A stretch of DNA of 12,847 bases from an uncultured Clostridia bacterium. GTDB taxonomy: Bacteria; Bacillota; Clostridia; UBA1381. Within the stretch, counting starts at the first letter, position 1; each line of letters opens with the position of its first letter. A program made the position numbers and the translations under genes. The DNA lies in NCBI GenBank assembly GCA_934454215.1, contig CAKSGG010000094.1:1-12847 (forward strand). The letters run 5' to 3'. Shown in pieces: positions 1-6,873 of the stretch. The notes below the pieces were generated by a model, which ran no database searches, had not been told where the DNA came from, and saw only the letters and a list, made by a program, of their open reading frames with translations.

Positions 1-527
1 GCAGATGGATAGCCTTTTTGGACAGTGATGACCTGTGGTTTCCGGAAAAACTTGAAAAGCAGCTTGACTTTATGATTAGAAATAATTATCATTTTTCGTA
101 TACAAAATATGAAGAAATAGACGCAGAAGGTTTAAAGAACGGTATAGTTGTTTCGGGACCCAAAAGAATAACCGAAAGAGGAATGAAAAACTATTGCTGG
201 CCCGGATGCCTTACGGTAATGTATGATTCGGAATATGTCGGTTTGGTTCAGATAGAGAATATAAAAAAGAATAATGACTATGCCATGTGGCTTAAGGTCA
301 GCAAAAAAGCAGAGTGTTTTTTGCTTCCGGATATTTTGGCAGATTACAGACGGAGGCGCAGCGGTTCCATAAGCACAAACGGTGTGCTTACAATGGTAAA
401 GTGGCATTACAGGCTTTTCAGAGAAGCTGAAAAAAACGGTATTTTTGTTTCTTTGATAAATACTGCAAGAAACCTGTTTTGGGGTATTGTAAAAAAAATC
501 AGATATTGCGGAGGACGAAGTGAGTAA
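1..527 (+). CDS. Glycosyltransferase family 2, 3' part (5' end outside window)
   Basis: This is the C-terminal part of a GT2 (GT-A fold) enzyme that would transfer a sugar from a nucleotide-sugar donor to the growing lipid-linked repeat unit at the cytoplasmic membrane face. The open frame starts at base 3 and runs straight in from the window edge. It reads RWIAFLDSDDLW, the classic GT2 stretch with the metal/nucleotide-binding DxD (LDSDD), followed by a PEKLEKQ segment. The TTG at 18 lies inside this motif and is not the start. Further on, ADYRRRRSGSIST matches the usual GT2 C-terminal YRxxxxSxS pattern. About 174 residues are visible, so roughly the first 80 residues are missing. The stop at 525-527 overlaps the next gene by 8 bases. 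An A8 run at 491-498 lies near the 3' end. Donor and acceptor cannot be told from sequence. Confidence 0.88.
   Translation, partial: RWIAFLDSDDLWFPEKLEKQLDFMIRNNYHFSYTKYEEIDAEGLKNGIVVSGPKRITERGMKNYCWPGCLTVMYDSEYVGLVQIENIKKNNDYAMWLKVSKKAECFLLPDILADYRRRRSGSISTNGVLTMVKWHYRLFREAEKNGIFVSLINTARNLFWGIVKKIRYCGGRSE
510..514 (+). promoter_or_regulatory. Ribosome binding site for the first ATP-grasp gene (GTG start)
   Basis: GGAGG sits 5 bases before the GTG at 520. It lies inside the end of the GT2 gene and supports the non-ATG start, with probable translational coupling. Confidence 0.7.
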
Positions 528-1398
528 AGGAATTATATATTTATTGAGAAGAAAACTGCAAATCGCAGCATCATATTTTTTGTCTAAAGAAACTCTTTCC
601 AAGATTTATTTTAAAATAGTTTTGGGTGAAAAACTTAATTTGGATAATCCAAAGACATTTAATGAAAAAATTCAGTGGCTTAAGCTTTACGAATGGCCGA
701 ATAATGCACTTGCAATAAAATGTGCCGATAAGTATGCGGTCAGGGAGTATGTTAAATCGTGCGGATACGAGGAACTTCTTAACGATTTATACGGTGTTTG
801 GGACAATGCGAATGATATAAACTGGGCAGAACTTCCGGACCGCTTTGTGCTAAAATGCAATCACGGGTGCGGTTATAATATTATTTGCCCGGATAAGTCA
901 AAACTTGATGAAAAATCAACGAAAAAGCAGCTTAACAAGTGGCTTAAGGAAGATTTCGGAAGGTTTAATATAGAACCTCACTACAGTAAAATCAAACCGA
1001 AAATTATTTGTGAAAAGTTTTTGGGCGGCAATATGGTCGATTATAAATTTTACTTTTTTAACGGTGTATTTCAGTTTATGTATATTGCTCAGGGATTTGG
1101 ATTTGGTGTTGACGAATCAATAACTTTTTTTGATGAAAACGGTAATAAAGCTCCTTTCCGCAGAACTGATTACCCTGAATTTGTAAATGCACAATTGCCG
1201 GAGTGCTATGACGAAATGCTGGATATTTCAAAAAAATTTGCACAAGATTTTCCGTTTGTCAGGGTCGATTTATTTGAGAATAACAACAAAATATATTTTA
1301 GTGAATTAACATTTACTCCCTGCGGAGGAATGATGAGGATAAGTCCTAAAGAATATGATGATATAATAGGCGGAAGATTAGAGTTAATGGTGAAATAA
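520..1398 (+). CDS. TupA-like ATP-grasp protein (first copy)
   Basis: This is a member of the TupA-like ATP-grasp family, named after the Bacillus teichuronopeptide gene tupA. Family members sit in polysaccharide clusters and are thought to form amide bonds, for example adding an amino acid to a sugar acid. They are often labelled glycosyltransferases in databases. Recognisable marks are LNLDNPKTFNEK (about 39-50), DKYAVREY, the FVLKCNHGCG loop (K112-G118, likely ATP-phosphate loop), E165-K166-F167 then D174-Y175-K176, R248-V249-D250, and E262-L-T-F-T-P near the C-terminus. The last acidic residues resemble the metal-binding end of ATP-grasp domains. The length of 292 residues is normal for the family. 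The GTG start at 520 has a good Shine-Dalgarno and overlaps the GT2 stop; the GT4 gene follows after one base. It is a paralogue of the gene at 4791-5699. Family is confident; substrate is unknown. Confidence 0.88.
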   Translation: MSKGIIYLLRRKLQIAASYFLSKETLSKIYFKIVLGEKLNLDNPKTFNEKIQWLKLYEWPNNALAIKCADKYAVREYVKSCGYEELLNDLYGVWDNANDINWAELPDRFVLKCNHGCGYNIICPDKSKLDEKSTKKQLNKWLKEDFGRFNIEPHYSKIKPKIICEKFLGGNMVDYKFYFFNGVFQFMYIAQGFGFGVDESITFFDENGNKAPFRRTDYPEFVNAQLPECYDEMLDISKKFAQDFPFVRVDLFENNNKIYFSELTFTPCGGMMRISPKEYDDIIGGRLELMVK

Positions 1399-1399
1399 G

Positions 1400-2434
1400 A
1401 TGAAAAAAATTGCAATAATAGGCCATTTTGGCGGAAAGAACCTTTTTTTTGATGGGCAGACTGTAAAAACATTTACATTATATAAAGAATTGAAATCAAC
1501 AGGCTTATATGATATAAAAATTGTTGATACTTATTATAATAACGGGAATAAATTAAAACTTTTACTTGATACATTAAAAAATGTGATTTTATGTAAAGAT
1601 GTTATAGTATTGCTTTCACATAACGGTATGAGAATATATTTTCCGCTGTTGTACTTTTTCGCTAAGGTGTTTAAAAAGAATGTATATCATGATATTATCG
1701 GCGGCAATCTTCCGGAGCTTATTTCTAAGCATAAAAACTGGTTAAAATACCTAAACAGCTTCAAAGTGAATTGGATTGAGCTTCATTCGGTAAAAGAAAA
1801 ACTCGATGATTTGGGATTGAAAAATGTTGAGGTATTGCCGAATTTTAAAGAAATAAAAGCTATCGACAAAAGTGAAATTACGGTTTCAAAAGACGGTGTA
1901 TTAAGGGTGTGTACCTTTTCGAGAGTAATGAAAGAAAAGGGGATTGAAGATGCAGTCGAAGCCGTGAAAGAGCTTAATGATTCCGGCAAAAAATGTATGT
2001 TATCGATTTTCGGTCAGGTAGACCCGGGATACAAGGAAAGATTTGAAGAATTATCAAAGAATTTTCCCGAATACATAAAATACGGCGGAGTAATAGACTT
2101 TAATAAAAGTGTCGAGACTCTTTCGAAATTCGATTTGTTGTTGTTTCCCTCATATTGGTCGGGCGAAGGTTTTCCCGGAACTTTTCTTGATGCCTTTGCA
2201 TCGGGATTGCCGATTGTGGCAAAAAGCAATCTTACATCTGAAGAACTTATATATGATGATATTACCGGATTTGTCTACGACGGCAATTCAACGGAATGCA
2301 TTAAAAGTATTATGATGTCATTATACAACAATCCAGAGAAATTATATACTATGAAGAATGCTTGTATTCAAGAATATTATAAATACAAACCTGAAGTTGT
2401 TATGAAATCAGTATTGGATATGCTGAATTCATAA
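1400..2434 (+). CDS. Glycosyltransferase family 4 (GT-B fold), first of two
   Basis: This 344-residue protein is a predicted retaining GT4 enzyme that adds a sugar during repeat-unit assembly on the cytoplasmic side. The N-terminal MKKIAIIGHFGG and GQTVKT segments fit the acceptor-side Rossmann domain. The donor-side domain starts near LRVCTFSRVMKEKGIEDAVEAV and carries SYWSGEGFPGTFLDAFASGLP. This is the EX7E-type motif, with E256 and an Asp (D264) in place of the second Glu. There is no signal peptide or membrane segment. The ATG at 1400 follows the preceding stop by one base, with a weak GGTGA at 1389-1393 as ribosome binding site. A T8 run at 1443-1450 falls at about codons 15-17. The donor sugar is not predictable. 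Confidence 0.87.
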   Translation: MKKIAIIGHFGGKNLFFDGQTVKTFTLYKELKSTGLYDIKIVDTYYNNGNKLKLLLDTLKNVILCKDVIVLLSHNGMRIYFPLLYFFAKVFKKNVYHDIIGGNLPELISKHKNWLKYLNSFKVNWIELHSVKEKLDDLGLKNVEVLPNFKEIKAIDKSEITVSKDGVLRVCTFSRVMKEKGIEDAVEAVKELNDSGKKCMLSIFGQVDPGYKERFEELSKNFPEYIKYGGVIDFNKSVETLSKFDLLLFPSYWSGEGFPGTFLDAFASGLPIVAKSNLTSEELIYDDITGFVYDGNSTECIKSIMMSLYNNPEKLYTMKNACIQEYYKYKPEVVMKSVLDMLNS

Positions 2435-2454
2435 ATTTATACGGAGCAGATTAT

Positions 2455-3552
2455 ATGAAAAGAGTTTTATGTTTGGTCAGCAGTATGGATTCCGGCGGTG
2501 CAGAAACATTTTTAATGAAAATATACCGCACGATTGATAAAGCTGAATATCAGATGGATTTCTGCGTTAATGTGGAAGAAAAATGTTTTTATGACGATGA
2601 GATTAAATCTTTGGGCGGAAAGATTTTTTATATTCCGCCGAAGAGTCAATCTACATCTGAATTCAGGAGCGAGCTTTATAATCTTATTTCCAAAGAAAAA
2701 TATAAATATGTTCTTAGAATTTCATCAAACGGTTTTGGATTTATGGATGTTAAAATAGCTAAAGATGCCGGTGCAAAGTATTGCACGGTAAGGGCCGCAA
2801 ATGCCGGGAATTCAGCAGGAATAAAAGGATATATTGTCCATCGCTTAGGGAGAGTGCTTTATCAAAAGTATATAGATACTATGATTTCACCTTCCGATTT
2901 GGCTGCGGAATATACATTCGGCAAACGGGCATATAAATCTGGAAAAGTAAATATTCTTCACAATGCCGTTGACTTGAATGTTTTTAAATACGATACAGGT
3001 AACAGAGCAAGAATAAGAAAAGAATTCGGAATATCCGATGATACTTTTCTGCTTGGACATATCGGGCGGTTTATGGTTCAAAAAAACCACGGCTTTTTGC
3101 TTGATGTATTTGCCGATGTGCTTAAAAGAAAGCCAAATTCATTATTAATGCTTGTCGGTAAAGGCGAGCTTGAAAACAATATAAAACAAAAAGCAGAAGA
3201 GCTTGGAATTTCGGATAAGATTATATTTACCGGAGTCAGGCCGGATGTTCCGGCGCTGCTTTCCGCAATGGATATGTTTGTTTTTCCTTCGCTTTTCGAG
3301 GGAATGCCCAATACGATTATTGAAGCGCAGGCAACAGGCTTGCCTTGCGTAATATCCGATACAATTACAAAAGAGGCGGATATTACAGGGCTTGTTAAGT
3401 ATTTGCCTATCGAAAACCCGAAGCTTTGGGCGGATTACATATGTTCCTGCAAAACTGCTGCAAGGAAAGATACAAAACAGAATTTTATTGATAATAAATA
3501 TGATATTGAAAGCTCTGCAAATGAATTTGTAAGGCTTGTTTTCGGAGACTGA
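2455..3552 (+). CDS. Glycosyltransferase family 4 (GT-B fold), second of two
   Basis: This 365-residue GT4 enzyme probably acts in repeat-unit assembly. The N-terminus has the typical SSMDSGGAETFLMKI stretch (about 9-23; the GGAE pattern is common in EpsF/CapM-like enzymes). The C-terminal donor domain contains LLGHIGRFMVQKNHGFLLDVF and FPSLFEGMPNTIIEAQATGLP, with the full EX7E motif at E282 and E290. GGAG at 2443-2446 lies 8 bases before the ATG. The 20-base gap before it is the longest intergenic space in the window and shows no hairpin. It shares only fold-level features with the preceding GT4, so the two probably make different linkages. Family assignment is firm; specificity is unknown. 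Confidence 0.9.
   Translation: MKRVLCLVSSMDSGGAETFLMKIYRTIDKAEYQMDFCVNVEEKCFYDDEIKSLGGKIFYIPPKSQSTSEFRSELYNLISKEKYKYVLRISSNGFGFMDVKIAKDAGAKYCTVRAANAGNSAGIKGYIVHRLGRVLYQKYIDTMISPSDLAAEYTFGKRAYKSGKVNILHNAVDLNVFKYDTGNRARIRKEFGISDDTFLLGHIGRFMVQKNHGFLLDVFADVLKRKPNSLLMLVGKGELENNIKQKAEELGISDKIIFTGVRPDVPALLSAMDMFVFPSLFEGMPNTIIEAQATGLPCVISDTITKEADITGLVKYLPIENPKLWADYICSCKTAARKDTKQNFIDNKYDIESSANEFVRLVFGD
3544..3547 (+). promoter_or_regulatory. Ribosome binding site setting the polymerase start
   Basis: GGAG lies 9 bases before the ATG at 3557. This favours 3557 over the in-frame TTG at 3536, which lies within the preceding gene and has no comparable site. Confidence 0.55.
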
Positions 3553-3556
3553 AGCC

Positions 3557-4816
3557 ATGAGGATTGATGACGGAAAAGTTGAATATTTTGAAAAAAGCCT
3601 TATAATAAATATACTTTTGTGTTTATATGTTGCATCGGTATATTTGTTTTCATATCTGGAAAAATACAACATGATTTCAAATTCGATTATGGCTGTATTG
3701 TGCGGCTCGATTATTTATTACCTTTTGTTCAAATGCAACGGAGGAAGAGTGTATTTTGACAAGACGCTCGGATTTTACACTTTGTTTGTCGGTATTTGTA
3801 TGGCATCAATAACATATTCGACTTACAGGAACTCTGCAATTGAACAGGTTCGGACGCTGGTTTTAATCTGGATAATGATTTTTGTGTTATATAATTATCT
3901 TATCAATACCAAAAATGATAAAATTCTTATATATGCTTTGACAATCGGCGGATTGGTATATTCTGTATATGTAATTATGTATTACGGTATTTCGGGTTAT
4001 TATGATCTGCTGATTTCCGGCGAGAGAGCAGGTGCGGATATTACCAATGTTAATACTATCGGTATGATTTCATCCAACGCTTTTGTTTTGAGCATATATT
4101 TTGCAATGTTCAAGAAAAAGTATTATTTTTATGCTATTTCTGTGGTGCCGTTAATAACGGCTTTCGGAAGCGGCAGCCGAAAAGCGCTTGTTGCTGTAAT
4201 AATGTCGGTTGCGTTATTGATATTTTTAAAATACAAAAACAATAAAAGTTTTTTCTCTTTTTTCAAAATGATTGCATTGGCTTTTTTTGTTATCGTTATT
4301 TTTTATTACTTGCTTTCACTGCCGGCGTTTGAAACAATTGTGAAAAGATTTGACGGATTAATTAATTCTCTCACCGGCAAGGGTAAAGCTGAGGGGTCGG
4401 CTGTTTTAAGAGAGAATATGATTAAATACGGATTTCTGGAATTTAAAAACCATATATTTTTGGGGCACGGTATTAATAATTCCAAAATTGTTACTATGAA
4501 ATATTTTGGAAGATCCACTTATTTGCACAACAATTATGTTGAGCTTTTGTTTGATGTCGGAATTGTAGGTTTTGCAGCGTATTATGCGATGTTTGTATAC
4601 TTATTCAAAAGTCTGTTTGCACTGCTCAGAAAAAAAGTAGAATATTCAGAAATTTTGCTTATACTCATTTTTATACACTTAATTATGAATTACGGTATGG
4701 TTGCTTATTATTCCAAAGAAACATATGTTCTGATTTTGGCTGCAGCTGTATTTGTTAAGCTGAATGAAACTAAAAAAGAGGATGTAAATTATGAACAAGC
4801 TGTTAAAAGCAATTAA
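3557..4816 (+). CDS. wzy: Wzy-like polysaccharide polymerase / O-antigen ligase family membrane protein
   Basis: This integral membrane protein of 419 residues would polymerise flipped repeat units on the outer face of the membrane. Roughly ten hydrophobic segments are visible, starting with SLIINILLCLYVASVYLF near residue 14. The landmark features are FGSGSRKA in a short loop (the SR(G/K)A pattern of the O-antigen ligase family) and a long loop with FLGHGINN. That loop leads into LHNNYVELLFDVGIVGF (H324-N325-N326), which matches the Wzy_C family signature H-N-x-Y-x-x-x-x-x-x-x-G. The ATG at 3557 is chosen on ribosome binding site position. The 3' end overlaps the second ATP-grasp gene by 26 bases. 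Polymerase is more likely than ligase because a Wzx flippase lies in the same operon. Wzy proteins diverge strongly, so this rests on topology and those motifs. Confidence 0.82.
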   Translation: MRIDDGKVEYFEKSLIINILLCLYVASVYLFSYLEKYNMISNSIMAVLCGSIIYYLLFKCNGGRVYFDKTLGFYTLFVGICMASITYSTYRNSAIEQVRTLVLIWIMIFVLYNYLINTKNDKILIYALTIGGLVYSVYVIMYYGISGYYDLLISGERAGADITNVNTIGMISSNAFVLSIYFAMFKKKYYFYAISVVPLITAFGSGSRKALVAVIMSVALLIFLKYKNNKSFFSFFKMIALAFFVIVIFYYLLSLPAFETIVKRFDGLINSLTGKGKAEGSAVLRENMIKYGFLEFKNHIFLGHGINNSKIVTMKYFGRSTYLHNNYVELLFDVGIVGFAAYYAMFVYLFKSLFALLRKKVEYSEILLILIFIHLIMNYGMVAYYSKETYVLILAAAVFVKLNETKKEDVNYEQAVKSN

Positions 4817-5699
4817 AAACCCTGATAAACTGGCGCTGTATGCTCTTAGCAAGCCTTGTATCAGCAGGCTTTTTTCCGACGAAGCGTTTCTTAAAATGAA
4901 ATATCGCCTTATAATGGGGAAAAAACTCAATCTGGACAATCCTAAAACATTCAACGAAAAGCTTCAGTGGCTTAAGATTCATGACAGAAAGCCGGAGTAC
5001 ACCATGATGGTGGACAAGTATGCGGTGAGAGAGTATATCGCCGAAAAACTCGGTGAGGAATATCTTATTCCGCTGCTTGGCGTTTGGGAGGACCCGGACG
5101 ATATTGATTTCGACGCACTCCCGGATAAGTTTGTGCTTAAATGCAATCACAATTCGGGAACCGGTATGTGCATCTGCAGAGATAAAAGCAAGCTCGATAT
5201 CGAAAAAGTAAAAAAAGAGCTGCGAAAAGGGCTTAAGCAGGATTATTACCTTACCGGCCGGGAGTGGCCGTATAAGAATGTGAAAAGAAAAATTGTTGCT
5301 GAGAAGTTTATGGTTGATGAGTCCGGTGTAGAATTGAAGGACTATAAAATATTCTGTTTTAACGGAAATCCCGAGTATGTTGAAGTTGATTTTAACAGGC
5401 ATATTCAGCACAAGCTTAATCCTTACGATTTTGATTGGAAGCCTTTGAATTTTTGTGATAGTTCCAAAAATGATTATTCCGCTGATATAAAAAAGCCTGC
5501 TAAGATAGATGATATGTATAATATTGCAAAAAAACTTTCAGAGGGAATCCCGTTTATAAGAGTGGATTTTTACAGTATTTACGATAAGTTATATGTCGGA
5601 GAGTTAACTTTGTACCCGGGGTGCGGTTACATAAAATATGACCCTGCTGAATGTGATTTGAAATATGGCGAGTTGCTTGATTTAAGAGGTGTGAAATGA
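4791..5699 (+). CDS. TupA-like ATP-grasp protein (second copy)
   Basis: This second TupA-like ATP-grasp protein has 302 residues and is paralogous to the one at 520-1398. Shared marks are KLNLDNPKTFNEKLQWLK, DKYAVREY, LPDKFVLKCNH (K117-H120) followed by NSGTG, E171-K172-F173, LKDYKIFCFNG, R257-V258-D259 and E271-L-T-L-Y-P. The ATP-site residues seem intact, so it is probably active. It differs from copy one in the phosphate-loop tail (NSGTGMCIC versus GCGYNIIC), in the middle region, and at the C-terminus (GCGYIKYDPAECDLKYGELLDL region). This suggests another acceptor or amino acid. It is locally richer in G+C than the first copy: 33 of 60 bases at 5041-5100 against 20 of 60 at 661-720. AGAGG at 4777-4781 precedes the ATG by 9 bases. 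It overlaps wzy by 26 bases and the aminotransferase by 4. Confidence 0.88.
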   Translation: MNKLLKAIKNPDKLALYALSKPCISRLFSDEAFLKMKYRLIMGKKLNLDNPKTFNEKLQWLKIHDRKPEYTMMVDKYAVREYIAEKLGEEYLIPLLGVWEDPDDIDFDALPDKFVLKCNHNSGTGMCICRDKSKLDIEKVKKELRKGLKQDYYLTGREWPYKNVKRKIVAEKFMVDESGVELKDYKIFCFNGNPEYVEVDFNRHIQHKLNPYDFDWKPLNFCDSSKNDYSADIKKPAKIDDMYNIAKKLSEGIPFIRVDFYSIYDKLYVGELTLYPGCGYIKYDPAECDLKYGELLDLRGVK

Positions 5700-6862
5700 A
5701 AGAATCTTTTCGTTCAAAGAACATAAAACCGTCTTTGACAAGAGAATTATTTAATATGGCGCTTGGTTATGATGATGTTATCGATTTAACTTTGGGAGAT
5801 CCGGATTTTAATACACCGGATAGAATAAAAGCTGCTGCTTGCAATGCTATTCTGAGTAATAAGACGCATTATACTGCAAATGCCGGAGCATTTAAAGCCA
5901 GACAGGCTATTTCCGAGCATATCAAAAATAACTGGAATGGTGTGTCTTGTGAACCGGAAAAGAATATTGTGCTGACGGTGGGCGGAATGGAAGCATTGTA
6001 CTTAGCGCTTTTGTGTACGGTAGATCCGGGTGATGAAGTAATTATTTTTTCACCTTATTATGTTAACTATGTTCAAATGACACAGTTGTGCGGCGGAGTA
6101 CCTGTAATTATAAATTGCTATGACGATAACAATGGTATTAGGATTGATTCCGAATTGCTGGAAAGCAAAATATCCGAAAGAACTTCAGTTATCATTTTAA
6201 ACTCGCCCAATAATCCTACCGGTGCAGTTGTCGGTAAAGAATCATTGAAAAATGTAGCTTCAGTGGCAGAAAAATATGATTTGACTATACTTTCCGATGA
6301 GGTTTACCGAACACTGCTGTACGATAATAAAGATCATAACAGTATATTGCAATTTGACAACGCTAAATGCAGAACTATTCTGATAGACAGTTTATCAAAA
6401 GAATTCAGTATGACCGGGTGGAGAGTCGGATATGCGTGCGGTCCTGAAGAGTTAATTGCAGCGATGATAAAATGTCAGGAAAATATAGCTGCTTGTGTAA
6501 CTGTTCCGTCACAGTATGCTCTTGTCGAAGCATACAGTAATTTGTGCGGTAATGAAAATTTCATGAAAAACGATTTTGAAAAGCGGCGTAATTTTATTTG
6601 TGATCATATAAACAATATATCCGGGTTAAAGTGTAGAATACCGGAAGGTACCTTTTATGTCTTTGTCAATATTGAAGATACAAAAATGGACTCGGTATCT
6701 TTTGCGTATGAGCTGCTGAAAAAAGAAAAGGTCGCAGTTGTTCCCGGAATTGCATATGGTTCCGAGTATGATTCATATGTTAGGATTGCGTTTACAAAAG
6801 ATATATCTGTTTTGAATCAGGCTATGAAAAGAATTGATAGATTTGTTAATGGCCGTAATTGA
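5696..6862 (+). CDS. PLP-dependent aminotransferase, class I/II (aspartate aminotransferase fold)
   Basis: This fold-type I aminotransferase has 388 residues, full length for the AspC-like family, and would swap an amino group between an amino acid and a 2-oxo acid in the cytoplasm. The catalytic set is complete. LTLGDPDF is near the N-terminus; NSPNNPTG contains N173, the Asn that contacts the PLP ring oxygen. SDEVY follows with D201 (pyridine nitrogen) and Y204. DSLSKEFSMTGWRVGY carries the Schiff-base lysine K235 and R243 (phosphate). YVRIAF near the end supplies R363, the likely alpha-carboxylate Arg. It is not a sugar aminotransferase of the DegT/ArnB type. AAGAGG at 5684-5689 precedes the ATG, which overlaps the ATP-grasp stop (ATGA). 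Position between an ATP-grasp ligase and a CapA-like gene suggests it supplies or modifies an amino acid used on the polysaccharide. That role is inference; it could serve general metabolism. Confidence 0.9.
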   Translation: MKESFRSKNIKPSLTRELFNMALGYDDVIDLTLGDPDFNTPDRIKAAACNAILSNKTHYTANAGAFKARQAISEHIKNNWNGVSCEPEKNIVLTVGGMEALYLALLCTVDPGDEVIIFSPYYVNYVQMTQLCGGVPVIINCYDDNNGIRIDSELLESKISERTSVIILNSPNNPTGAVVGKESLKNVASVAEKYDLTILSDEVYRTLLYDNKDHNSILQFDNAKCRTILIDSLSKEFSMTGWRVGYACGPEELIAAMIKCQENIAACVTVPSQYALVEAYSNLCGNENFMKNDFEKRRNFICDHINNISGLKCRIPEGTFYVFVNIEDTKMDSVSFAYELLKKEKVAVVPGIAYGSEYDSYVRIAFTKDISVLNQAMKRIDRFVNGRN

Positions 6863-6866
6863 GGAG
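6861..6866 (+). promoter_or_regulatory. Ribosome binding site setting the CapA-like start
   Basis: GAGGAG lies 7 bases before the ATG at 6874. This selects 6874 over the in-frame TTG at 6859, which overlaps the aminotransferase stop and would put the site inside the gene. Confidence 0.75.
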
Positions 6867-6873
6867 AAATATA

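Noticed and set aside
18..20. TTG as start of the first gene
   Set aside because: The frame is open back to base 3 and the TTG encodes the Leu of the conserved LDSDD motif, so the gene is cut by the window edge.
2435..2454. Longest gap between genes as a site for a promoter or terminator
   Set aside because: It is only 20 bases, holds a GGAG ribosome binding site and shows no palindrome.
4803..5411. Long minus-strand open frame (about 200 codons)
   Set aside because: It lies fully opposite the well-supported second ATP-grasp gene, and its translation shows no family motifs. Other minus-strand frames, such as 8404-8928 and 3145-3672, are the same kind of shadow.
6859..6861. TTG start for the CapA-like gene, and likewise TTG 3536, 9435 and 10567 for wzy, the sialyltransferase and neuB
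   Set aside because: Each has an in-frame ATG a little downstream with a better placed Shine-Dalgarno (6874, 3557, 9474, 10582), and family N-terminal motifs begin at or just after those ATGs.
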